A DNA stretch of 64,000 bases, from NCBI RefSeq assembly GCF_025685565.1, contig NZ_JAGSYE010000004.1, forward strand, positions 62,001-126,000, in the 5' to 3' direction. Under the pieces are notes generated by a model, which did not search any database, was not told the DNA's origin, and saw only the letters and a list, made by a program, of their open reading frames with translations. The translations under genes and the position numbers were made by a program. Positions 34,532 to 43,079 of this stretch are shown piece after piece. How positions within the stretch are numbered: the stretch's first letter is position 1; each line of letters starts with the position of its first letter. This DNA is from Granulicella aggregans. GTDB taxonomy: Bacteria > Acidobacteriota > Terriglobia > Terriglobales > Acidobacteriaceae.

Positions 34532-35680
34532 CTACGGGTGGCTGGCGGTCCGTTCGATCACGCGCTGGTAGTACTCCTCGTAGAGCGGAATGATGCGCGT
34601 AGCGCAGAAGCGATCTTGCGCGGTGCGACGTGCGGCGTGGGCCATCGTGCTTAGGTCGATACGGTCGTTGAGTAGGGCTATCGCGGCGGTTGCCATACCT
34701 TCGACGTCGCCCACTTCGAAGAGGCGGCCGGTGACGCCGTCGTCGATGAGCTCAGAGACGCCGCCGACGCGGGTCGCGATCGCGGGAACGCCGCAGGCCA
34801 TGGCTTCTAGCGCTGCCAGGCCGAAGGACTCCATCTCCGAGGGCATGATCATCAGGTCGGCTAGCGGAAGGAGCTCGTTGACGTTGTCCTGTTTGCCGAG
34901 GAAGTGGATGCGGTCCTGGACGCCGTGCCGCATGGCGAGGTACTCGGCTGCGGAGCGGTCTGGGCCGTCGCCGATGAGCATCAGGCGTGACGGGACCTCT
35001 TTGGCAATGCGAGCGAAGACTTCGACGACGTCGGTGACGCGCTTGACCGGGCGGAAGTTTGAGAGATGGACGATCAGCTTTTCGTTTGGCGCGGCGTAGC
35101 GGGGGCGCATCTCGGCGACTAGGTCGGGGTTGCGGACGTAGACGTCGCAGTTGACGAAGTTGCGAATGACTTCGATCTCGGAGTGGATGTCGAAGGCCTC
35201 GCGGGTGCGGTCGCGGAGATAGCTGGAGATGGCGGTGACGCCATCGGACTCGGTGATACCGAAACGTGTGATGGGTAAGTACGACCGGTCGAGGCCGACG
35301 AGCGTAATGTCCGTTCCGTGCAGCGTGGTGATGAAGGGCAGATGCTTTCCCTTCGCGGCCAGCATCTGGCGAGCAAGTAGGGCACTGACCGAGTGCGGAA
35401 TGGCGTAGTGGACGTGAAGGAGATCGAGCGAGTAGAACTCGGCGACCTCGGCCATGCGGGTGGCGAGGGCGAGATCGTAGGGCGGGTGCTCGAAGAGAGG
35501 GTACTGGTAGACGGCCACTTCGTGGAAGAAGATGTTGGCCTCTCGGCCGGTCAGACGGAAAGGCTGAGACGAGGTGATGAAGTGGATCTCATGACCGCGC
35601 GCGGCGAGCTCGATGCCGAGCTCGGTGGCGACGACGCCGGAGCCGCCGTAAGTTGGGTAACAGGTGATGCCGATCTTCAT
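34532..35680 (-). CDS. bshA: BshA, N-acetyl-alpha-D-glucosaminyl L-malate synthase
   Basis: A protein of 382 aa, GT4 glycosyltransferase fold. It starts MKIGITCYPTYGGSGVVATELG, the characteristic BshA N-terminus, and has HVHYAIPHSVSALLA, TTLHGTDITLVG, SNFRPVKRV, LIGDGPD and the EX7E donor-site region (ESFGLAALEAMACGVPAIA). BshA joins UDP-GlcNAc and L-malate in the first step of bacillithiol synthesis in the cytoplasm. Its ATG overlaps the stop of the upstream YdjC-family gene (ATGA), so the two are translationally coupled, and a sulfurtransferase heads the operon. No bshB (LmbE-type) or bshC is visible in the window. Confidence 0.92.
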   Translation of the reverse strand: MKIGITCYPTYGGSGVVATELGIELAARGHEIHFITSSQPFRLTGREANIFFHEVAVYQYPLFEHPPYDLALATRMAEVAEFYSLDLLHVHYAIPHSVSALLARQMLAAKGKHLPFITTLHGTDITLVGLDRSYLPITRFGITESDGVTAISSYLRDRTREAFDIHSEIEVIRNFVNCDVYVRNPDLVAEMRPRYAAPNEKLIVHLSNFRPVKRVTDVVEVFARIAKEVPSRLMLIGDGPDRSAAEYLAMRHGVQDRIHFLGKQDNVNELLPLADLMIMPSEMESFGLAALEAMACGVPAIATRVGGVSELIDDGVTGRLFEVGDVEGMATAAIALLNDRIDLSTMAHAARRTAQDRFCATRIIPLYEEYYQRVIERTASHP

Positions 35681-36537
35681 AGGTCCCCATAGTGGATGAG
35701 CGCGGGCGGGTTTGGGTGCGAGAGTATTTCAGGGATGACAGCGAGCAGGGCGTCGTACTCGATCTTGCGATGGCTGCGCAGGCGAGTTGTGATGCCGTCG
35801 AGGTCAGCGTCGTTGTAGCCGGGATGGCAGACGAGCTCCCAGGTGCCTTCGGGCAGCTTCGCCATGATCTCCGCAAGGGTCTGCTGGTTCAGGTCGCCGG
35901 TGGCGGAGATGCCGATGCTGCCGGTCGTGGAGGTGACGGCCTCGAAGAGTATCTCCGGCTGCGCGTTGAAGGGGTGTCGGAGCTGGTCGAGGATCTTCAT
36001 CTGGACGCGCCGGGAGACGCCGCCGTGGCCGAGCGACCAACTCCATCGCGCTTCGAACGGATTACGGATCGCGCGGATGCCGTGGGCCTCCGCGACGCGC
36101 AGAAGCGGGCGCGTGACCTGCGGGAACATGTGGGTGTGCTTATGGCTGTCGATATGGGTGACGGTGACGCCGGCGTGTTGCAGCTTGCGAATCTGGGCGG
36201 TGGCTTCGCATTCTATTTCGAACTCGCTAATGCGGCCGAGGAGGAGATCGGATACGAAGCCGAGGAGCTTTGGGCGGAGGGAGCGATGATCACGACCGAG
36301 GAGTGAGGGGATGGATTCAGGCGGCGAGATCGGTTCGCCGTCGGTTAGAACTATGTGGCAGCCTACGCCGAGTGTGGGGTTGGCGTGGGCGATGGCGACG
36401 GCGTCGTCGAAGGCGGCGCCGTTGGCCATCAGCGTGGCCGAGGTGAGAACGCCCGCGTGGTGGAGCTCGGCGATGGCGCGGTTGACGCCGGGGGTGAGGC
36501 CAAAGTCGTCGGCGTTGATGATGAGGCGGGTCGGCAT
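35677..36537 (-). CDS. YdjC/ChbG/HpnK-family carbohydrate deacetylase
   Basis: I chose ATG 36537 (MPTRLIINADDFG, 286 aa), four bases after the upstream stop; the frame is open to 36603 but the family starts here. YdjC signatures are INADDFGLTPGVNRAI (the paired Asp of the metal site), GCHIVLTDGEP (His), and HIDSHKHTHMFP (His cluster), with WELVCHPGYNDADL near the C-terminus. The family removes acetyl groups from N-acetylated sugars (chitooligosaccharides, hopanoid glucosamine). Being coupled to bshA, it could deacetylate GlcNAc-malate in place of BshB, but that is inference; a hopanoid or chitin role is possible. Confidence 0.85.
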   Translation of the reverse strand: MPTRLIINADDFGLTPGVNRAIAELHHAGVLTSATLMANGAAFDDAVAIAHANPTLGVGCHIVLTDGEPISPPESIPSLLGRDHRSLRPKLLGFVSDLLLGRISEFEIECEATAQIRKLQHAGVTVTHIDSHKHTHMFPQVTRPLLRVAEAHGIRAIRNPFEARWSWSLGHGGVSRRVQMKILDQLRHPFNAQPEILFEAVTSTTGSIGISATGDLNQQTLAEIMAKLPEGTWELVCHPGYNDADLDGITTRLRSHRKIEYDALLAVIPEILSHPNPPALIHYGDL

Positions 36538-36541
36538 CGGG

Positions 36542-37384
36542 TCAGACTTGGGTACCCATGATCTCTGCGTGCGGCTGGGAAGCGTACTCGGCCCACGATC
36601 CATCGTAGAGGCTTACCTGCTTTGCGCCCGCGAGGTCAAGACCAAGTGCGAGGACGGCGGCGGTGACACCGGAGCCGCAGGTAGTGGTGATGGGCTTGTC
36701 GAGATCCAGACCGCGTCGCTCGAAGATGGAGCGCAGTTCATCGGCAGAACGGAGGCGGCCATCCTGTAATAGTTCGCCGAAGGGAAGGCTGATCGCGCCG
36801 GGCATGTGGCCGGAGCGCAGGCCAGGGCGTGGCTCTGGGGCGGTGCCGTTGAAGCGGGCTGCGGAGCGTGCGTCGACGATCTGAGCGTTGTGGGCGAGGG
36901 CGTGTTTGACCGCGGCGAGGTCTTTGACGGCGAACGGATCGAGCACGGCGGTGAACTGCGCCGCTGGACGATGCACCATGCCTGATTCGGTCGTGCCACC
37001 GGAGGCGATCCAGGCGGGAAGGCCGCCATCGAGCATAGAGACGCGTGCTGCGCCGAAGGTGCGGAGCGTCCACCAGGCGCGAGGCGCAGAGAAGACGGGC
37101 TGCTGCTCGTAGACGACTAAGTGTGCCGCGCTGCTGACGCCAAGCTCCGCCATGCTGCGGGCAAATGCCTCAGGCGACGGCATCATATGGGGCAGGGAGG
37201 TCTCGTGGTCGGAGATGGCTTCGATGTCGAAGAAGGCAGCGCCGGGGATGTGCGCTTCGAGGTAACGGGCATGGACATCGACCACGGGAGTGACGCCGAC
37301 GGCGGGGAGCGTCGCGTCGAGGACGGTGACGTCCGGGTCGGACAGGTGTTCCTTAAGCCATGCCGGCGAGACGAGGTGGTCCAT
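36542..37384 (-). CDS. sseA: thiosulfate/3-mercaptopyruvate sulfurtransferase (SseA-type, two rhodanese domains)
   Basis: A protein of 280 aa with two rhodanese domains. The N-terminal inactive domain has DATLP...HIPGAAFFDIE and VVYEQQPVFSAPRAWW. The C-terminal domain has the GHMPGAISLPF region and the active loop CGSGVTA with catalytic Cys236; CG(S/T)GVTA loops are typical of mercaptopyruvate sulfurtransferases rather than thiosulfate ones. It transfers sulfane sulfur from mercaptopyruvate to thiols or cyanide. First gene of the sseA-ydjC-bshA operon (4-bp gap, then 4-bp overlap), so its sulfur chemistry may be linked to bacillithiol. Confidence 0.9.
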   Translation of the reverse strand: MDHLVSPAWLKEHLSDPDVTVLDATLPAVGVTPVVDVHARYLEAHIPGAAFFDIEAISDHETSLPHMMPSPEAFARSMAELGVSSAAHLVVYEQQPVFSAPRAWWTLRTFGAARVSMLDGGLPAWIASGGTTESGMVHRPAAQFTAVLDPFAVKDLAAVKHALAHNAQIVDARSAARFNGTAPEPRPGLRSGHMPGAISLPFGELLQDGRLRSADELRSIFERRGLDLDKPITTTCGSGVTAAVLALGLDLAGAKQVSLYDGSWAEYASQPHAEIMGTQV

Positions 37385-37721
37385 AGTGCGCTCTTTCGAG
37401 GGGAGACGGCAGAGCAGATGATGCCCGGCGGGGATTGCGATCTTTGCCGCGAATCGACTCGCATCGCGACGGCTTCGAAACAGGTTTGCCTCTGTCGCCT
37501 ATCGTAGCAAAGGTGCCGGGCCACGCGGTTCTGCCTGAGTGCTTGTAGAGAGCGGCTTGCACATTCCAGTGGCCCGGACTTATAGTGGGTGCGCCTTCCA
37601 GATGCTCGCAGAATCGCCCTGCGAAATCGATTTACTTCTTCGATTGTCCGCTGGCGAATACGAGACTAGCGTTTCGAAGTTTAGGGGATTTGATCTCAAG
37701 CAGGTTCAAGGAGCCAGACAA

Positions 37722-40412
37722 GTGAAGCGATTGTTCGCAGTGTGTGCCGTTCTTCTCTCGGGGCAGGTGCTGGCACAGACCACGCCCGCGGTATATCAGG
37801 ATGCGTCGCAGCCGGCGGCGGTGCGGGCGCACGATATCGTGTCGCGTATGACGGTGGAAGAGAAGGCCGCGCAGCTTGAGGACTGGGCCACGGCCATTCC
37901 TCGGCTTGGGATTCCGGACTATCAGACCTGGAGCGAGGCGCTGCACGGCGTCGCCAACTCGGGTTACGCGACCGTGTTTCCACAGGCGATCGGCATGGGC
38001 GCGACGTGGGACCCGGCGCTGTTGCATAGCGTGGGCGACATCATCTCGACCGAGGGCCGGGCGAAGTTCAACCAGGCGCAGCGTGAGGACAACCACCGCA
38101 TCTTCTACGGTCTGACCTTCTGGTCGCCGAACATCAATATCTTTCGCGATCCGCGCTGGGGGCGTGGACAGGAGACCTATGGTGAAGATCCGTTCCTGAC
38201 TGGCAAGATGGGCGTCGCCTTCATTGAGGGCGTGCAGGGCGATGATCCTGACCATCCGAAGGCGGTTGCGACGAGCAAGCACTTTGCCGTGCATAGCGGG
38301 CCGGAGTCGACACGGCACACGGCGAATGTGGATGTGAGCCCGCGCGACCTGGAGGAGACCTACCTGCCGGCGTTTCGTTCGACGGTGATCGACGGCCATG
38401 TGAAGTCGGTGATGTGCGCTTATAACGCGATCGACGGGATGGCCGCGTGCGCGAACACGATGCTGCTGAAGGACCATCTGCGTGATGCGTGGGGGTTCAA
38501 GGGATTCGTGGTCTCGGATTGTGCAGCGATCATGGACGTGACGAACGGGCATCACAATGCGCCGGACATCCTGCATGCGGCGGCGATCTCGATCAAGGCG
38601 GGGACGGACCTTTCATGCAGCATCTGGGCTCCTGGCTTCAACACTCTGGCCGATGCGGTGAAGCAGGGTGTGGTCTCGGAGGCGCTGCTGACGCAGGCGG
38701 CGGAGAGGCTGTACACGGCGCGCTTTCAGCTGGGCATGTTCGATAAACCGGGGATGAATCCGAACGACAAAATTCCCTTTTCCGAGACTGCGTCGGAGCC
38801 TCATCGCGAGGTGGCGCTGAAGGCGGCGCAGGAGACGATGGTGCTGTTGAAGAACACCGGCGCACTTCCGCTGAAGAAAGAGACGCAGTCAATTGCTGTA
38901 GTGGGCCCGACGGCTGCGCTACTGACCTCGCTGGAGGGCAACTACAACGGCGTCTCTGTGAATGCGGTCTATCCCGTGGATGGCATCATGAAGCAGTTTC
39001 CCGGCGCGGCGATTCACTACGCTCAGGGAGCAACGCTGGCGACCGGATTTAGCGTGCCGGTACCGCGGACAGCGTTCGGCGAAGGTTTGAAGACGGAATA
39101 CTTCGCCGATGCTGATTGGACGGGAAGGCCGGTGGCGGAGCGCATCGAGAAGGACATCCAGCATGACTGGCGCGATGCGGCACCGGTGCCGGAGATCCAG
39201 ACGCACGACTACTCGGTTCGTTGGACGGGGACGGTGAGTGTGCCAGCTCCGGGCAAGTACACGTTTGTGGTTCAAGGGGGCGAGAGCTTCCCTTACTCGC
39301 CGAACGAGGGCTACAGCTTTGCCGTCGATGGCAAGGTGCTGGGTGAGGGCAGCATGACCGGTAACAAGCTGGACATGGGTAACTTCAAGATGGCTCCCGG
39401 CGCATCGCCCTCGGCACCGCCGGTGATGAAGGGGCCGAAGCCGCTTCGCATCGAGATGACGTTTGAGGACACGAAGCCGCACGCCTTCGAGATGAAGTAC
39501 AGCCACTCGGGCGACCTTGCCGGAGGCGGTGCGACGTTGCGCTGGGAGGCCCCGGCAGGTGGGCAACTGGCGGAGGCTGTGGCTGCGGCGAATGCTTCTG
39601 ACGTCGTCGTCGCGTTTGTCGGGTTGTCTCCACAACTTGAAGGCGAAGAGATGCCGGTCAAGATGGAGGGTTTCAATGGAGGCGATCGCACAAGCATTGC
39701 GCTTCCGAAGTCGCAGCAGGATCTGCTGGAGGCGGTTGCGGCGACGGGCAAGCCGGTGATCGTGGTATCGCTGACTGGAAGCGCTCTGGCGCTGACATGG
39801 GCGAAGGAACATGCTGCTGCTGTGATCCAGGCATGGTATCCGGGCGTCGAGGGCGGCACAGCGATCGCGCAGACGCTGGCGGGCGAGAACAATCCTGCGG
39901 GAAGGCTGCCGCTCACCTTCTATGCGTCGGTCGACGACCTCCCAGCGTTTGCCGACTACACGCTGAAGAACCGGACGTATCGCTACTACACGGGGAAGCC
40001 TCTGTGGGGCTTCGGATATGGGCTCAGCTATACGACCTTCAAGTATGGGCCGGTACAGTTGTCTTCCGCTACAGTCAAGGCGGGCGATCCGGTGACGGCG
40101 ACCGTGGCCGTGACCAACAGCGGCAGTGTGGCGGGCGACGAGGTCGTCGAGGCCTATTTGAAGACGCCGCAGAAGGGGGGGCCGATTCACTCGCTGGCCG
40201 GCTTCAAGCGCGTGCACCTTGCACCGGGCGAGAGCCAGAGTGTGACCCTGGAGATTCCGGCGCGATCGCTTTCGAGCGTGGATGATTCGGGGGCGCGTTC
40301 GATTTTGGCTGGCTCGTACAAGTTGAGCATCGGTGGCGCTCAACCGGGGGAGACGATGAGCAAGTCCGAAGTGTCGTTCACGATGAATGGGACGATGGCG
40401 TTGCCGAAGTAG
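37722..40412 (+). CDS. exported glycoside hydrolase family 3 enzyme with PA14 domain
   Basis: I chose GTG 37722 (896 aa): AAGGAG lies at 37708-37713 and the start leads straight into a signal peptide (KRLFAVCAVLLSGQVLAQ). The open frame to 37539 has no such support. The GH3 N-domain has RMTVEEKAAQL, SPNINIFRDPRWGRGQETYGEDP, KHFAVHSGPE and the nucleophile in GFVVSDC (Asp266). A PA14 insert follows (about 452-600), then the second alpha/beta domain and a fibronectin-III-like end. The layout matches bacterial beta-glucosidases or beta-xylosidases of plant-polymer pathways. The exact sugar specificity cannot be read. It converges on the phosphodiesterase gene with a 10-bp gap. Confidence 0.93.
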   Translation: MKRLFAVCAVLLSGQVLAQTTPAVYQDASQPAAVRAHDIVSRMTVEEKAAQLEDWATAIPRLGIPDYQTWSEALHGVANSGYATVFPQAIGMGATWDPALLHSVGDIISTEGRAKFNQAQREDNHRIFYGLTFWSPNINIFRDPRWGRGQETYGEDPFLTGKMGVAFIEGVQGDDPDHPKAVATSKHFAVHSGPESTRHTANVDVSPRDLEETYLPAFRSTVIDGHVKSVMCAYNAIDGMAACANTMLLKDHLRDAWGFKGFVVSDCAAIMDVTNGHHNAPDILHAAAISIKAGTDLSCSIWAPGFNTLADAVKQGVVSEALLTQAAERLYTARFQLGMFDKPGMNPNDKIPFSETASEPHREVALKAAQETMVLLKNTGALPLKKETQSIAVVGPTAALLTSLEGNYNGVSVNAVYPVDGIMKQFPGAAIHYAQGATLATGFSVPVPRTAFGEGLKTEYFADADWTGRPVAERIEKDIQHDWRDAAPVPEIQTHDYSVRWTGTVSVPAPGKYTFVVQGGESFPYSPNEGYSFAVDGKVLGEGSMTGNKLDMGNFKMAPGASPSAPPVMKGPKPLRIEMTFEDTKPHAFEMKYSHSGDLAGGGATLRWEAPAGGQLAEAVAAANASDVVVAFVGLSPQLEGEEMPVKMEGFNGGDRTSIALPKSQQDLLEAVAATGKPVIVVSLTGSALALTWAKEHAAAVIQAWYPGVEGGTAIAQTLAGENNPAGRLPLTFYASVDDLPAFADYTLKNRTYRYYTGKPLWGFGYGLSYTTFKYGPVQLSSATVKAGDPVTATVAVTNSGSVAGDEVVEAYLKTPQKGGPIHSLAGFKRVHLAPGESQSVTLEIPARSLSSVDDSGARSILAGSYKLSIGGAQPGETMSKSEVSFTMNGTMALPK

Positions 40413-40422
40413 CTTCGGAGTC

Positions 40423-41247
40423 TCAGCGCAGATTGCCAAGCGTCTGCCGGAGCGCTTCCGGGTGGTTCGAAACGAGTATGTCTACTGGGCGGTCTTTCAG
40501 ATACGCACGGTAGACATCCTCTCCGTTTGCAGCGAACTGCTGGTCAGGACCATCCATCAGATCGGTGATGATCGTCTGCCCTCGCTGGTGAGCGTACTGA
40601 AACAAGGCGCGCTCGGCGGTGCGGGGCAGGTAGAGGTCGATGGGATGCTGGCCTGCGGTCTTCAGTGCCTCGTCTATTTCGGCCTGCGTCTTTGTGAGAA
40701 TTGAGACTCGGACCTGGGGATCAGAGGCGAGAGCCGCGCGGGCCGTGGCGTCTTCGAAGGTGAGCAGGATTGCGCGGCTCAGGAGCCCGTACCGCTTCAA
40801 CGCAGCAACAACCTGGGCTGGTGGCGCATCCTTCAGGTCGACCATCAATTCAATCTGTTGATGTTGCGCCCAGACCAAAAACTGATCGAAGGTCGGGATT
40901 GCTTCCGCGAGACGCCCGGTCTCTGGTTCCCGGAGATGGACTCGACCGAGATCCGCTGCAGATTTGGAGCGGATTGGCCCAGTCGCGTTGGTCGTCCTGT
41001 CCAACGTGGCGTCATGCAGCAGATAGAGACGCCCATCGCTGCTTCGACGCAGGTCGAACTCGATCATGGCAACACCGGCGCGGGCAGTCTTCTCCATGAC
41101 AGGCAGGCTGTTCTCAACCTGCGCGGGCGAGAGCCATCCGCGATGAGCGCACACGATCGGTTGTTGCTGCGGTTGTGGCGGGGGCGACTGTTGCCCGTGG
41201 AGGGCGGTGGCAGCGGACCAGAGCAGAAGCGTTCTAAGGGTAAGCAT
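40423..41247 (-). CDS. exported glycerophosphodiester phosphodiesterase-family protein
   Basis: I chose ATG 41247 (MLTLRTLLLWSAATALHGQQ, a signal peptide preceded by GGAAACGAG); the open frame reaches 41361. The mature enzyme is a GDPD TIM barrel: CAHRGW (His35, Arg36), VENSL (Glu45), EFDLRRSSDG (Glu63, Asp65) and LLHDATLDRTT (His78), which form the metal and catalytic centre. The C-terminal part has LVSNHPEAL, usual in the family. It probably splits glycerophosphodiesters into glycerol-3-phosphate and an alcohol in the periplasm. At about 274 aa it is of normal length. Confidence 0.88.
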   Translation of the reverse strand: MLTLRTLLLWSAATALHGQQSPPPQPQQQPIVCAHRGWLSPAQVENSLPVMEKTARAGVAMIEFDLRRSSDGRLYLLHDATLDRTTNATGPIRSKSAADLGRVHLREPETGRLAEAIPTFDQFLVWAQHQQIELMVDLKDAPPAQVVAALKRYGLLSRAILLTFEDATARAALASDPQVRVSILTKTQAEIDEALKTAGQHPIDLYLPRTAERALFQYAHQRGQTIITDLMDGPDQQFAANGEDVYRAYLKDRPVDILVSNHPEALRQTLGNLR

Positions 41248-41529
41248 CTCGTTTCCATCAACGTACCACTCCATCAGGCGAGAAATCATGCGAGATGAGT
41301 TCAGTGGCTTCTCCTCGTGATGATTGCGAGGGATTCTGTTGCCTATGGGCAAACTCGACAAGCAATGACAACCCTGCCTGCGAGCTACTCATTGGTGGTT
41401 ATTGGGGGTATTAATGCCTGTATTTTAGCCAGTTTTCGCATAGGCAATCTATCAACAGAAATGAGAAGAAAAGGGCGGGTGTGCCCCTAGTCTCCGGCCA
41501 GCGCAGATGCGCTGAAAAGGAGACTTACC

Positions 41530-41709
41530 TTGTTTAAAAAGATCGCCACCTCGTCCGCCCTTGCCATCGCCCTTCTCGTCGCGCCAACCACAAAGATGTT
41601 TGCCGGAACCGTGCCCACGCCGTCGGCGGTTACTGGTGGCGACCCTCAGCCGACCGGTGAGTCGATCATTGCCATCGCCTCGATTATTCCTTCACTCGCA
41701 GTTCTGTAA
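41530..41709 (+). CDS. small exported peptide, 59 aa (TTG start)
   Basis: TTG 41530 is preceded by AAGGAG (41517-41522) at a 7-nt spacing. The peptide starts FKKIATSSALAIALL with a short signal-like segment ending near APTTKMFAG. A Pro/Thr/Gly-rich middle (PTPSAVTGGDPQPTGES) and a hydrophobic C-terminus (IIAIASIIPSLAVL) follow. The stop is at 41707-41709 and the next gene starts 50 bp later with a very strong Shine-Dalgarno. I know no family for it. The translation signals and peptide design make it a credible gene. It could be a secreted signal, a membrane micropeptide or a leader. Confidence 0.6.
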   Translation: MFKKIATSSALAIALLVAPTTKMFAGTVPTPSAVTGGDPQPTGESIIAIASIIPSLAVL

Positions 41710-41759
41710 CTGTCGTAAACTTACTGACGCCGAAGTGATCGTGCCCAGAGGAGGACATA

Positions 41760-42536
41760 GTGCATCTTTCGAGCCTCGACAATCTCTTCTGGGCACTCTC
41801 CTTCTTCGGGCACTGCATCCTGCTCGGCGTGCTTCTCATTCGCGGCAGGGCGTCAGCGTTTCCGGTCTTCACGACTCTGATCTCCGTGAATATCGTTCGC
41901 ACGATCGTCCTGTTCTTCACGCTGCGTTATGGGTCGAAGGGTGAGTACTTTTATACGTACTGGACCCTCGCTTTCGTCGACATGGCGCTGCAGCTGGCAC
42001 TTTCGTACGAGCTTGCTACGCACGTCTTCCAGCCCCTTGGAGCATGGGCGCCGGATGTGCGGAGAAGTTTTCTAGCTTTGGTCGCGACCAGCGTGGCGTT
42101 GGCGGTTGGACTTGCATGGCTTGCCGCCCCTCCGACCAAGACACTGCGGCTGGCCATTATGATTCGGGGAGACCTGTTTACCTCGGCCCTGATGAGCGAG
42201 ATCTTCGTTGCGATGGTCGCGCTTTCGGTGACTCTGGGACTTCCGTGGCGAACGCATGTCGCGAGGCTCGCCCAGGGGCTGGGAGTCTACTCGCTCTATG
42301 GGATCGTTACCGATGCAGCCCATACGTTCTTTCCAGGTAACAGCGCGTACCGAACACTCTCGCAGATGCAGATAGGGCTCTATATCGTCTGCCTCGGGTA
42401 CTGGGTGGTCACGTTAGCGATGGAGGAGCCTGCGCCACGCAAGCTGCCTGCTGCCCTGCATGAGGAACTTCGCGCCCTTCAGGTGAGAGCTGCGATGGTT
42501 CTACGAAGCTTGCGTACGACGGCGAGTGCATCATGA
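41760..42536 (+). CDS. polytopic (about 7 TM) membrane protein of unknown function
   Basis: A protein of 258 aa from GTG 41760, with GAGGAGG at 41748-41754 and a 5-nt spacing. Hydrophobic segments lie at about 8-26, 35-54, 66-86, 101-122, 137-160, 172-190 and 203-220, followed by a charged cytoplasmic tail. There is no enzyme motif I recognise; conserved-looking polar spots include GHCILLG, YTYWTLAFVDMALQ and GIVTDAAHTFFP. Its stop overlaps the start of the next gene by 4 bp, so the two are coupled. It follows the 59-aa exported peptide, so a sensor or transport role for that peptide is possible but inferred. Confidence 0.65.
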   Translation: MHLSSLDNLFWALSFFGHCILLGVLLIRGRASAFPVFTTLISVNIVRTIVLFFTLRYGSKGEYFYTYWTLAFVDMALQLALSYELATHVFQPLGAWAPDVRRSFLALVATSVALAVGLAWLAAPPTKTLRLAIMIRGDLFTSALMSEIFVAMVALSVTLGLPWRTHVARLAQGLGVYSLYGIVTDAAHTFFPGNSAYRTLSQMQIGLYIVCLGYWVVTLAMEEPAPRKLPAALHEELRALQVRAAMVLRSLRTTASAS

Positions 42537-43069
42537 GGCAAATCGTCTTTCTCTTTATCGTGGGGGCATTCGTGTCGACGCTCATCGGGATCACACTCTA
42601 CTTCATTCTGCGGGCCCGCAGAGCCTCGAAGAACGCCTGGCGGATGATCCTCGGAAGGCTGCGACAGATCGATCGTGACAAGTTCGCCGAGGTTGCGCTG
42701 GACTTATTAGACGATCGTGAGGACGAGCGTCATCTAGAGCCGGACCGGATCTTCGAGATGATCGGCGGCATGAACGGGCTCGACGCCCTCGAAGAGAATT
42801 GCGACGTCTTGATCGACCTGGCGACCTACGTTCAGCGTTGGTACCCGGATGCGCTCCAACTCTCCGAAGAGTTGCGCCTGAATGCGCGAGAGATCAAGTG
42901 GCATATCGGCCGGCTTCGTGGAGCTTCGGCGACCGGCCACCTGCGGGAGCAGTTTCCCGTCTATGCGCAGCGCGCAGTCGCTACGTACTACCTGATGACG
43001 CGGAGCCTGCTGGTGTTATACGAAGGCGTAAAGCTGCCTGAGCTTGCTGAGCTGCAGCAGGCGCTCTAG
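42533..43069 (+). CDS. single-TM protein with helical cytoplasmic domain, unknown function
   Basis: A protein of 178 aa. One N-terminal transmembrane helix (about 4-26, IVFLFIVGAFVSTLIGITLYFIL) is followed by a basic stop-transfer run (RARRASKNAWR) and an alpha-helical cytoplasmic domain rich in Asp/Glu/Arg (DLLDDREDERHLEPDRI; LATYVQRWYPDAL; LNAREIKWHIGRL). I recognise no domain. Its ATG overlaps the stop of the 7-TM gene (ATGA), so they are likely partners. It ends 10 bp before the convergent XRE-type regulator. Confidence 0.6.
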   Translation: MRQIVFLFIVGAFVSTLIGITLYFILRARRASKNAWRMILGRLRQIDRDKFAEVALDLLDDREDERHLEPDRIFEMIGGMNGLDALEENCDVLIDLATYVQRWYPDALQLSEELRLNAREIKWHIGRLRGASATGHLREQFPVYAQRAVATYYLMTRSLLVLYEGVKLPELAELQQAL

Positions 43070-43079
43070 CCAGGTTGAG

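Noticed and set aside
37539..37721. Upstream extension of the GH3 frame
   Set aside because: The added residues have no signal and no ribosome-binding site, while GTG 37722 has AAGGAG and begins a signal peptide.
38919..40439. 506-codon minus-strand frame
   Set aside because: Antisense to the GH3 gene, whose motifs, signal peptide and ribosome-binding site are clear.
41362..41529. Riboswitch (c-di-GMP-like) before the small peptide gene
   Set aside because: There is a short AGCGC/GCGCT hairpin and a 'tccggcc' stretch, but the conserved GEMM core and tetraloop-receptor pattern are absent.
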